This document shows, in pieces, positions 7,629-15,318 of a stretch of 44,991 bases of DNA; the stretch's first letter is position 1, and each line of letters starts with the position of its first letter. Below the pieces are notes generated by a model, which was not told where the DNA came from, searched no databases, and was given only the letters and a program-made list of their open reading frames with translations. The position numbers were made by a program, and so were the translations under genes. This DNA comes from UBA2334 sp049653005 (lineage in GTDB: Bacteria; Pseudomonadota; Gammaproteobacteria; Burkholderiales; Burkholderiaceae_C). The stretch is from contig JBASFL010000117.1 in the NCBI GenBank assembly GCA_049653005.1, positions 1-44,991 on the forward strand, in the 5' to 3' direction.

Positions 7629-10600
7629 ATGAAAAGAATGCTGATCAACGCCACGCAGGCTGAAGAGCGTCGGCTGGCCATCGTCAACGGGCAAAAATTG
7701 CTCGATTACGAAATTGAAATCGAAGGGCGCGAACAGCGCAAAGGCAACATCTACAAAGCCGTGGTCACCCGCGTCGAGCCCAGCCTGGAAGCCTGTTTTG
7801 TGGATTACGGCGAAGACCGCCACGGTTTTCTGCCTTTCAAAGAAATCTCCCGCCAATACTTCGCGCCCGGCGTGTCGGTCAGCCAGGCCCGCATCCAGGA
7901 CGTGATCAAAGAAGGCCAGGAACTGCTGGTCCAGGTCGAAAAAGAAGAACGCGGCAACAAGGGCGCAGCCCTCACCACCTTCGTCAGCCTGGCTGGCCGC
8001 TATGTGGTGCTGATGCCCAACAACCCACGCGGCGGTGGCGTGAGCCGCCGCATCGAAGGCGAAGACCGCCAGGAGCTCAAAGCAGCCCTCGACCAGCTGG
8101 AATACCCCAATGGCATGAGCATCATCGCCCGCACCGCCGGCATTGGCCGCGACGCGAACGAGCTGCAATGGGACCTGAACTACCTGCTGAAGCTGTGGAC
8201 CGCCATTGACGGCGCCACCAAAGGCGGCAAAGGTGCTTACCTGATCTACCAGGAATCCAGCTTGGTGATTCGTGCCATTCGCGACTATTTCAACAGCGAC
8301 ATCGGCGAAATTCTGATCGACACGGACGACATCTTCGAGCAGGCCCACCAGTTCATGAACCACGTGATGCCCGAGCACGGGCACCGCGTGAAGCGCTACC
8401 GCGACGACGCGCCGCTGTTCAGCCGCTTCCAGATCGAACACCAGATTGAAACCGCTTACGCCCGCACGGTGCAACTGCCCAGCGGCGGCGCGATCGTGAT
8501 CGACCAGACCGAAGCGCTGGTGGCCGTGGACGTGAACTCGGCCCGCGCCATCAAGGGCGGCGACATCGAAGAAACCGCCACCCGCACCAACCTGGAAGCA
8601 GCTGACGAAGTGGCCCGCCAGGCGCGTTTGCGCGATTTGGGCGGCCTGATCGTGATCGACTTCATTGACATGGAGGAGAGCAAGAACCGCCGCGAGGTGG
8701 AAAACCGCCTGCGCGATGCCCTGCGCCAGGACCGTGCCCGCGTGCAGTTCGGTGCCATCAGCAAGTTCGGCCTGCTGGAAATGAGCCGCCAGCGCCTGCG
8801 CCCCACGCTGAGCGAAGGTGCGTCCATCCCCTGCCCCCGTTGCGGCGGCTCCGGCCACATCCGCGACACGGAAAGCTCTGCGCTGCAAATCCTGCGGATC
8901 ATTCAGGAAGAGTCGCTGAAAGACAACACGTCTGCCGTGCTGGCCCAAGTGCCCGTGGAAGTGGCCAGCTTCCTGCTCAACGAAAAGCGCACCGAAATCA
9001 CCAAAATTGAGCTGAAACAACGCATCAGCGTGCTGCTGGTGCCAAACAAGAGCCTGGACACCCCCAACTACAAGCTGGAGCGCCTGAAACACGACGATCC
9101 CCGCTTGGACAACCTGGAAGCCAGCTACAAACTGGCTGACGAGGTGGAAGAGGCCACCACCTTCACCCGCCGCAGCCAGGAACGCAGCAACAAGCAAGAA
9201 CCCCTGATCAAAGGCGTGTTGCCCGACGGCCCCGCCCCGGTGGCAGCACCCAAACCTGAACCCTTGGCACCAGCCGCAGTGGCGACACCTGCGGCCGTGC
9301 CTGCAGCACCCGTGGCAGCCCCAGCTGCGGCCAGCGGTGGTTTCTTTGGTTGGCTGAAAAAGCTGCTGGGGGGCGACAACTCTCCCCCCGCACCCGTGGT
9401 GGCACCCGCCCCCGCGCCAGCTGCCCCCAAAACGGTTGAAGGCAACCGCGAAGGCGGTCGCAACGGTGGACGTGAAGCCGGAGCCCGCAACACCCATCCC
9501 GATGGCCGCCGTGACGGTGGACGCGAAGGTGGCCGCGGTGACCGTGGCGGCCGAGGCGGCAACCGCCGTCCCGACCTGCGCAGCGATGCCCCCACCGAGC
9601 AGCGCACCGATGGCGCGGCGGAAGGCCGTGTTGAAACCCGCGCCGACGGCCGCCCCCCACGCGGCGAACGCAACCCCGAACGCACAGGTGAACGCACCGA
9701 AGGCCGTGGACGCGGTGGCCGTGGCGAACGCGCTCCGCGAGCCCCCCAAGTCACTGACGCGCCGGTGGCATTGCCGAGCGATGCCGATGCCGTGGTGCTC
9801 ACCCCCGAAGGCTCAGCGCCCGATGCCAATGGCAACGCACGCCCCCCCCGCGAACCCCGGGGCGAAGGCCGCCGCGAACGCGGTGAGCGTGGCGGTCGCC
9901 GCGAGCGCCGCCCCGCAGACGACACCGCTGCGCCCCCATCCGGTGAGGGCAGCAGTGAAGCACAGACCGGTGCCGAGCCAGAGGTGTTCAGCACGTTGGC
10001 CGAGCGCGCCCCTGTGGACGCGGGCTACAGCTACTTCACCGCACCAACGGCCGCCAGCGGCGACAGTCCAGTGTCTGCCGAGGTGTCCCCAACGGCTGAA
10101 GGCGCAGGCGAGGCAGAGCGCGCACCCCGCGAAAAACGCAGCCGCGACCGGTACGGCCGTGACCGCCGCGACCGCAACGGCGGTGGCCGTGCACGCGACG
10201 GCACGGAAGGCACAGACGCCCTGGCCGAGCCAGCGCCCGCCGCGACGCCCGTGAGCCAAGAAGCCTCCACCCCAACGCCCGCTACCTCGCCAGCACCCGC
10301 AGCACCCGAGGTGGTGGTGGCGCAACCGTCAGCCGTGGTACCTCCCGAAGTGCCCCAGGCCGCCGCACCAGCCCCTGTGGCGTTGGCACCCGCACCGACC
10401 ACCACCGACGCCCTGCCGCGTGTGGCGGCGTATGCGTTGCCCATGGGCGATTTGCAGCAGATTGCGCAAGCCGCAGGGTTGGAGTGGATCAACTCCGATG
10501 CAACACGTGTGGCACAAGCCCAGGCGTCCATTGCCGCCACCCCCGTGGCGCCCCATGTGCCGCGTGAGCCCAAGCCTTCTGCATTGCCGGATGACGGCCC

Positions 10601-10667
10601 TCTGATGCTGGTGGAAACGCGCCGTGACCTGAAAAACATGGCCCTGCCCTTCGACACCCAGGCCTGA
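7629..10667 (+). CDS. rne: Ribonuclease E
   Basis: This 1012-residue endoribonuclease is the core of the RNA degradosome. The catalytic half (about 1-510) has an S1 domain (36-118), the active-site Asp301 in VAVDVNSAR and Asp344 in LIVIDFIDM (the E. coli pair has the same 43-residue spacing), and the Zn-link C402-P-R-C405. The second half is low-complexity: Ala/Pro-rich, an amphipathic GFFGWLKKLLGG segment at 571-582 that probably attaches to membrane or partners, an Arg/Gly/Glu-rich tract (about 605-770) likely to bind RNA, and a short conserved C-terminus. AAGGA precedes the ATG. The gene converges on hemY across a very strong terminator. Confidence 0.96.
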   Translation: MKRMLINATQAEERRLAIVNGQKLLDYEIEIEGREQRKGNIYKAVVTRVEPSLEACFVDYGEDRHGFLPFKEISRQYFAPGVSVSQARIQDVIKEGQELLVQVEKEERGNKGAALTTFVSLAGRYVVLMPNNPRGGGVSRRIEGEDRQELKAALDQLEYPNGMSIIARTAGIGRDANELQWDLNYLLKLWTAIDGATKGGKGAYLIYQESSLVIRAIRDYFNSDIGEILIDTDDIFEQAHQFMNHVMPEHGHRVKRYRDDAPLFSRFQIEHQIETAYARTVQLPSGGAIVIDQTEALVAVDVNSARAIKGGDIEETATRTNLEAADEVARQARLRDLGGLIVIDFIDMEESKNRREVENRLRDALRQDRARVQFGAISKFGLLEMSRQRLRPTLSEGASIPCPRCGGSGHIRDTESSALQILRIIQEESLKDNTSAVLAQVPVEVASFLLNEKRTEITKIELKQRISVLLVPNKSLDTPNYKLERLKHDDPRLDNLEASYKLADEVEEATTFTRRSQERSNKQEPLIKGVLPDGPAPVAAPKPEPLAPAAVATPAAVPAAPVAAPAAASGGFFGWLKKLLGGDNSPPAPVVAPAPAPAAPKTVEGNREGGRNGGREAGARNTHPDGRRDGGREGGRGDRGGRGGNRRPDLRSDAPTEQRTDGAAEGRVETRADGRPPRGERNPERTGERTEGRGRGGRGERAPRAPQVTDAPVALPSDADAVVLTPEGSAPDANGNARPPREPRGEGRRERGERGGRRERRPADDTAAPPSGEGSSEAQTGAEPEVFSTLAERAPVDAGYSYFTAPTAASGDSPVSAEVSPTAEGAGEAERAPREKRSRDRYGRDRRDRNGGGRARDGTEGTDALAEPAPAATPVSQEASTPTPATSPAPAAPEVVVAQPSAVVPPEVPQAAAPAPVALAPAPTTTDALPRVAAYALPMGDLQQIAQAAGLEWINSDATRVAQAQASIAATPVAPHVPREPKPSALPDDGPLMLVETRRDLKNMALPFDTQA

Positions 10668-10696
10668 CGGCACCGGGCAGTGGCCCGGTTTCCCTT

Positions 10697-10749
10697 CCCC
10701 ATCAAAAAACCCCGCCACCTTCACAGGTGAGCGGGGTTTTTTGATGGGG
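10697..10749. terminator. Bidirectional terminator between rne and hemY
   Basis: The perfect 19-bp stem pairs 10697-10715 with 10731-10749 and continues, after one bulged base, as CACCT/AGGTG around a 4-base loop. The stem contains AAAAAACCCCGC and GCGGGGTTTTTT, so each strand presents a GC stem followed by a T6 tract. It serves both convergent genes. Confidence 0.93.
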
Positions 10750-10758
10750 CAACCCAGT

Positions 10759-12048
10759 TCAGTGAGGGGTGTGATGGTCTTTGGCCGCTTGTCGCCAAGC
10801 AGCCAGTGCAGCAGAAGTGTCACCGCGCTCCTCGGCCAGCTCAGCCAACCGGCACCAGGTGGCCCCCAACAAACGGCCGTCTTGCAGCCCTTTGGAGGCC
10901 TGCTGAAACAGTTGGGCCGATTTGCCCCACAACTGCTGCTGGAAGAAAACCTCGGCGGCCAAGTATTGCAACAGCGGATCGGCCGGGTGCTCGCGCTGCA
11001 TCGCCTCGATGCGGGCCAGCCAAGCGCTGTCGGTGGTGGTGCCCAGCGCCGACAACAAACGCACCACCGCCACACGGTGGGCGTCACTCAGGCCAGGGTA
11101 GTCATTCCACACCGGCAACACCCACTGGCGTGCCTGGGCATGGGCATCCGAGGTGTTGTCGGCCTCGGCCACACGGTGCATGCGCTGGGCCACGGCCAGC
11201 ACCACGTCCGGGTCTTGCCGGTCTTGGCTGTCCAGGGTATTCCAAGCGGCTTGCACCTGGTCGGCGTCATGGGTGTCAGACAACGACGCCAGCACCAGCC
11301 CACGCACGATGCTGCGGGCCGCCTGGGGCGAAAACGCACGGTGTTTGGCCAACAGGCGCGCGGTTTCCAGGGCCATGCGGTTGTCTTGGGACAAGCGGGC
11401 CACACGCAGCTTGAGGCGCAGCGCCAGGGTGCGGCGCGCGGCGCCTTGCGGCAACTGCTCCAGCCAGCGGTTGGCGGCAGACACGTTGCGTTCCTCCACC
11501 GCCCAGCGAATGGCCCGCAGCAAAGCCCCTTCGCGGGTGGTGGCGGCGTCTGCACCGGCCACAGGGGTCAGGGCTTGAGCCAGGTGTTTGTCTCGGGCTG
11601 CGTGGTCTTGCAGGGTGTGGGCCGCTTCGGCTGCCAGCAAATGCGCCAGGGTCAACATCTGGGCTTGGCGGGGCAAAGGGGGCATGCCCGCACCGGCCCC
11701 AGCCTGGAGCTGGGCCACGGCATCGCGCGCGGCGCTGCGGGCACGCACAAAACGGCCGGCAATCTGGTGCGACAGGGCATCCAACACGGCGGCGTGCGCC
11801 AAACGCTCGCGCTGCTGCAAACGCCATTGGCGCGCCTGCTGCGGCAACGAGCGCAACAACGCCAGCGACCGCAAAGCCAGGTACAGCAGCAAAAACAGCA
11901 GCACCACGGCGGTCAACACCAGGTTGAACGACATGTCCACGCGGTGGGGGTGCCAGAACACCGTGACCGTGGCCCCGTTTTGCCCCATCAGCAGGGCAAA
12001 CGCCACCGCCACCGCCGCCAGACCCACCAACCAGAACAGGTTTTTCAT
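10759..12048 (-). CDS. hemY: HemY-type membrane protein of the heme operon
   Basis: A 429-residue inner-membrane protein with two N-terminal membrane segments (about residues 4-22 and 40-62) followed by a long helical, TPR-like region facing the periplasm. The N-terminal half matches the HemY_N family (MGQNGATVTVFWHPHRVDMS, then LRSLALLRSLPQQA). It is unrelated to the protoporphyrinogen oxidase also called HemY. Its role in late tetrapyrrole synthesis is undefined. It is the last gene of hemC-hemD-hemX-hemY, 6 bases after hemX, and ends at the terminator at 10697. Confidence 0.88.
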   Translation of the reverse strand: MKNLFWLVGLAAVAVAFALLMGQNGATVTVFWHPHRVDMSFNLVLTAVVLLFLLLYLALRSLALLRSLPQQARQWRLQQRERLAHAAVLDALSHQIAGRFVRARSAARDAVAQLQAGAGAGMPPLPRQAQMLTLAHLLAAEAAHTLQDHAARDKHLAQALTPVAGADAATTREGALLRAIRWAVEERNVSAANRWLEQLPQGAARRTLALRLKLRVARLSQDNRMALETARLLAKHRAFSPQAARSIVRGLVLASLSDTHDADQVQAAWNTLDSQDRQDPDVVLAVAQRMHRVAEADNTSDAHAQARQWVLPVWNDYPGLSDAHRVAVVRLLSALGTTTDSAWLARIEAMQREHPADPLLQYLAAEVFFQQQLWGKSAQLFQQASKGLQDGRLLGATWCRLAELAEERGDTSAALAAWRQAAKDHHTPH

Positions 12049-12054
12049 GGCAGC

Positions 12055-13248
12055 TCAGCGCCCACCCGCCGCAGCGGCCAAGGCGGTCAAGGTTTCGTCG
12101 GGGCGGGGCATGTCCACGGTTTTGCTGGCCTGCAGCACGTCGGACAACACCTGCAACGCCTGGCGGGTGGTGGGGTCTTGCGGGTCAAAGTAAGTGGCCA
12201 GCATGTGGCGCACCGCACCCAGGTCGGCGCGGGCCGTGGGCACCTGGCGGGACAACAGCCCCAGGCGGGCGTTGAGCACTTTCAGCTTGAGGTTTTCGCG
12301 CAGGAAAAACGCCTGGTCCGGGGCCAGCAACACGGCCTCGGGCCGGTCGATGCGCCCCACGCGCACCAGGTCGCCCAAAGAGCGCGTGGCGCTTTGCAGG
12401 GTTTGGGCCCACAGGTGGTGCCAAAACGCCGACACCTGCGCCCAGCCCCGGCCCAGGGCGGTGTCGGGCACTTCGGTTGGGGCGTTGTCGGGTTTGGGCT
12501 CGGCGGGGGCACTGCGTGCAGCAGTGGGTGATGGGTGGCGGCCCACCCCGGTGGACTGAGAGGTGCGGGCGCGTGGAGGGGCGTTGAGCAGCTGCAGGTC
12601 ATCGGCCATGCGCACCAGTTCGTCCAGGCGCTGCACCAGCGCAGGCACATCGGTGACCGAGGCCGCGCGGATGCGCTCGATGTCCCGCGCCATGGCCCGT
12701 TGCACCGGGTTGAGGCGGGGTTGAGCGGCCTTGGCAATGCGGCGGTCGGCCGCGATCAGGGCCGTCACCAGCGGCTGCACGCTGCCGGTCAATTCGGCCT
12801 GCTGGCCGGCCAGGCGCAGGCCCGATTCGATGTCGAGCACCAACGTGTCGTCGCGCGAACGCGACAGGCTGAGCATCAGCTCTTCCAGCTGTGTGCGCTG
12901 CAGGCTGACTTCCGACAGCTTGACCTCGGCCACCGCCAGCCGGGCTTGCAGGGTTTGGGTGAGGGCTTGGGCCTGCTCGGCGTTCACGCGGGCACCGTTG
13001 GCGTTTTCGGCCACCTCGGCCGCGCGTTTGGCCAGCTCTTGCTGGGTGCGGTCCAGGCGCTGCCACAACCACACGCCCAACACCAGCGCCACCACAGCCA
13101 GCGCCAATGTGGCCCACACCACAGCGGGCGGCAGCACCAGGGGTTTGGGGGCCACCGCGGTGGCGGCATCGGCCACACCGCCTTCTGCCGCAACGGCCTG
13201 GGGCGGCGGGGTGAGGGGCACGGCAGGGGTGTCGGTGGGTTCTGTCAT
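12055..13248 (-). CDS. hemX: HemX-like protein (uroporphyrinogen-III C-methyltransferase family name)
   Basis: A 397-residue protein with a Pro/Ala-rich cytoplasmic start, one membrane segment (about residues 42-62, VVWATLALAVVALVLGVWLW), and a periplasmic domain that starts with a coiled coil (residues 65-125). It fits HemX from hemCDXY operons. The annotation as a methyltransferase is historical; no SAM-binding motif is visible here, so catalysis should not be assumed. It is 15 bases downstream of hemD and 6 bases upstream of hemY. Confidence 0.85.
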   Translation of the reverse strand: MTEPTDTPAVPLTPPPQAVAAEGGVADAATAVAPKPLVLPPAVVWATLALAVVALVLGVWLWQRLDRTQQELAKRAAEVAENANGARVNAEQAQALTQTLQARLAVAEVKLSEVSLQRTQLEELMLSLSRSRDDTLVLDIESGLRLAGQQAELTGSVQPLVTALIAADRRIAKAAQPRLNPVQRAMARDIERIRAASVTDVPALVQRLDELVRMADDLQLLNAPPRARTSQSTGVGRHPSPTAARSAPAEPKPDNAPTEVPDTALGRGWAQVSAFWHHLWAQTLQSATRSLGDLVRVGRIDRPEAVLLAPDQAFFLRENLKLKVLNARLGLLSRQVPTARADLGAVRHMLATYFDPQDPTTRQALQVLSDVLQASKTVDMPRPDETLTALAAAAGGR

Positions 13249-13263
13249 AGGGGTGTGGGCATT

Positions 13264-14124
13264 TTAGGTGCCACCCGCCCCTGCCAGGGTGCCCAACACA
13301 TCGACCACCGCCGGGCGGCTGTGCAACACATCGCCAAAGCCCAGGGCGTGCGCGGCGCTGGCAATGCGGGGGTGGGTGGCCACGGCACGCGTGCCCGACC
13401 AGTCGTGCCCTGGCACCAACCGCCCCAGGTGTCCCACGCTTTCAGAGCTGGTCAGCAGCCACACGTGCCCCGGGCCGCTGGCGGCCAAGGCCTGCGCCCG
13501 CTGGGCAGGGGTCCACACTGGCGCAGCGCGGCTGTAGGCCACGCAGTGCGACACGGTGGCCCCCTGGGCCTGGCACTGGGCCCCCAGCCAGTCGCGCCCG
13601 GCACCGGTGGGGCCAGAGGCTTCGGGTGTTTGACCCCGCACCAGCAGCACGCGGTCACCGGGTTCCACCGACGGTTGCACCACGGCCCACAGGGCCTCAG
13701 AATCGAACTGGGCGGCATCGGGCGGGGGTTGGTCGATGCAACGGGCGGGCACGCCCACTGCCTGCAAGGCGCGGGCGGTGCCGGGGCCGGGCGCCCAGCA
13801 GCGAGGGGGTGTGAACACCCCTGGCCCTGAATCATCAAAAACAGCAGCTACAAACCCAATACCATCAAGCGCTGGGGGCTCATTTTGCTTTAAAAACTCA
13901 CCCCAAAAGGCATGGACGGCCTGGGGGCTGACAAACATCAGGGCATGGCAGGTGTGCCAGTGGGCCAGGCACGCCGCCAGCGCGGCGGCATCGGGCGGGG
14001 GGCCAAACGCCATCAGCGGCAACGAGAGCGGGCGGTGGCCCGCCTGGGCCAGGGCCGCCACCCACGCCCGCGCATCGCGCTCGGGGCGGGTCACCACCAC
14101 GGTCAAACCGGGCAACGGGGACAC
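13264..14124 (-). CDS. hemD: Uroporphyrinogen-III synthase
   Basis: HemD cyclises hydroxymethylbilane to uroporphyrinogen III. The N-terminal TVVVTRPERDARAWVAAL segment, the GPGTARAL motif and the LLTSSESVGHL segment match this weakly conserved family. There is no ATG near the proper N-terminus; GTG at 14124 is chosen (TTG at 14130 is possible), beginning about 10 bases past the hemC stop, so coupled translation is likely. Residues about 76-95 are encoded by an interspersed repeat copy that keeps the frame, giving an added segment in the interdomain region. About 286 residues. Confidence 0.85.
   Translation of the reverse strand: MSPLPGLTVVVTRPERDARAWVAALAQAGHRPLSLPLMAFGPPPDAAALAACLAHWHTCHALMFVSPQAVHAFWGEFLKQNEPPALDGIGFVAAVFDDSGPGVFTPPRCWAPGPGTARALQAVGVPARCIDQPPPDAAQFDSEALWAVVQPSVEPGDRVLLVRGQTPEASGPTGAGRDWLGAQCQAQGATVSHCVAYSRAAPVWTPAQRAQALAASGPGHVWLLTSSESVGHLGRLVPGHDWSGTRAVATHPRIASAAHALGFGDVLHSRPAVVDVLGTLAGAGGT
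13841..13897 (+). repeat. Interspersed repeat copy E, in frame inside hemD
   Basis: The copy carries AGCAGCTACAAACCCAATAC, the core CATCAAGCGCTGG, then GGCTCATTTTGCTTTAAAAA. It lies wholly within hemD and keeps the frame open. The hemD strand reads the element in the GCGCTTGATGG direction and encodes FLKQNEPPALDGIGFVAA. Confidence 0.75.
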
Positions 14125-14132
14125 ACCCAAAC

Positions 14133-15098
14133 TCAGGCGGCGGCCACCGGCACGGCACCGGCGGCGCACAGCTGCGCGGCCACGCCTTGGCCCAACGCCT
14201 CGGCTTGGGCAAGGGTGGCCACGGGGGCCTGCGCGCTGGCGCGCACCAGCGGGGCGGTGCCGTGTTCTTCGCCCCAGGCCGCTTCGATGTGCAACACCTC
14301 GCCCTGCCAACGCGAAAACGCGGCCAGCGGCATGGAGCAACTGCCGCCCATGGCACGGCTGACCGCACGCTCGGCCGCCACGCTCAGCCAGGTGGGCAGG
14401 TGGGCCAAAGGGGCCAGCGCAGCCGCCACGTCGGCACGGTGGCTGCGCACTTCAATGCCCAGCGCACCTTGACCGGCGGCGGGCAGCATGGCGTCGGGCT
14501 CGAAAATCTCGCGGATGCGGTCGTGCAACCCCAGGCGTTTCAGTCCAGCCGCTGCCAACACAATGGCCTGGTACTGGCCCTCGTCGAGCTTGCGCAAACG
14601 GGTGTCCAAGTTGCCGCGCAGGGGTTCAATGCGCACGTCGCTGCGCCCCAAACGGGCCAGCGCTTCGCGCAGCAGCACCACACGGCGCAGGCTGGACGTG
14701 CCCACCACGGCGCTGGGCGGCAAATCGGCCACACCGGCGCAGTGGGGCGACACCCAGGCGTCGCGCGGGTCTTCGCGCTCCATGACACAGGCCAGCTCAA
14801 ACCCCTCGGGCAGGGCCATGGGCACGTCTTTCAGGGAATGCACGGCCAGGTCGGCGGCGCCGGTTTCCAGCGCGGTTTCCAGCTCTTTCACAAACAGGCC
14901 TTTGCCGCCCACCTTGCTCAGGGCGCGGTCCAGAATCTGGTCGCCCCGGGTGGTCATGCCCAGCAAGGTGACCGTGTGGCCCAAGCCTTCAAGCAGGGCC
15001 TTGACGTGCTCGGCCTGCCACAAGGCCAGTCGGCTTTCGCGGGTGGCGATGGTGAGGCGCAGGGCCGGGGCGGTGGGGGGCGTGACCAAAGTGGACAT
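14133..15098 (-). CDS. hemC: Hydroxymethylbilane synthase (porphobilinogen deaminase)
   Basis: A 321-residue enzyme that joins four porphobilinogens into hydroxymethylbilane. Visible motifs are IATRESRLALWQAEHV near the N-terminus, KGLFVKELE, DLAVHSLKDVP, and GTSSLRR, followed by the cofactor-attachment Cys in MGGSCSMPLAAF. The ATG at 15098 gives the family start; the open frame runs 44 codons further upstream through a terminator-like hairpin and is not expected to be translated. First gene of hemC-hemD-hemX-hemY, with a possible attenuator in its leader at 15112-15135. Confidence 0.95.
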   Translation of the reverse strand: MSTLVTPPTAPALRLTIATRESRLALWQAEHVKALLEGLGHTVTLLGMTTRGDQILDRALSKVGGKGLFVKELETALETGAADLAVHSLKDVPMALPEGFELACVMEREDPRDAWVSPHCAGVADLPPSAVVGTSSLRRVVLLREALARLGRSDVRIEPLRGNLDTRLRKLDEGQYQAIVLAAAGLKRLGLHDRIREIFEPDAMLPAAGQGALGIEVRSHRADVAAALAPLAHLPTWLSVAAERAVSRAMGGSCSMPLAAFSRWQGEVLHIEAAWGEEHGTAPLVRASAQAPVATLAQAEALGQGVAAQLCAAGAVPVAAA

Positions 15099-15111
15099 AT
15101 CGGCGGTAGAC

Positions 15112-15135
15112 AAAAAAGCCCCCGGGGCTGGGGGC
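15112..15135 (-). terminator. Terminator-like hairpin in the hemC leader (possible attenuator)
   Basis: On the minus strand GCCCCC-AGCCCC-GGGGGC is followed directly by TTTTTTG, a textbook intrinsic terminator shape, ending 13 bases before the hemC ATG. An upstream hairpin AACCCGCTT/AAGCGGGTT (15174-15203) lies in the same leader. No gene lies upstream on this strand before the ppc divergence, so the only transcript it can act on is that of hemC or a short leader RNA. Confidence 0.6.
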
Positions 15136-15216
15136 AGGGGGACTTGCAAAAGGCTGTCAGCGGGGCCAGAAAGAACCCGCTTGGTAACCGCGAAAAGCGG
15201 GTTTTGAAGCGCCCGA

Positions 15217-15226
15217 ATGCTAGCAT
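15217..15226. promoter_or_regulatory. Palindromic extended -10-like element between hemC and ppc
   Basis: ATGCTAGCAT is a perfect palindrome, so each strand reads TGCTAGCAT, an extended -10 (TGn plus TAGCAT, 4 of 6). It lies midway between the divergent hemC and ppc starts. No clear -35 was found on either side. Promoter role is inference. Confidence 0.35.
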
Positions 15227-15318
15227 GCATCTTGCTTTAAGTACCCGCCCAGCCCCGCGCTGAACACGCCCCGCCACACCCGTTTGGCGGGCCCAAACCG
15301 CCGCCTTTGGAACCCGCC

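Noticed and set aside
7593..9749. A 718-codon open frame antisense to rne
   Set aside because: Its sequence is Gly/Ala/His/Gln-rich without known motifs and mirrors rne codon bias. RNase E on the other strand has complete catalytic motifs.
10741..12531. A 596-codon open frame antisense to hemY and hemX
   Set aside because: No motif and a composition typical of the reverse strand of GC-rich coding DNA.
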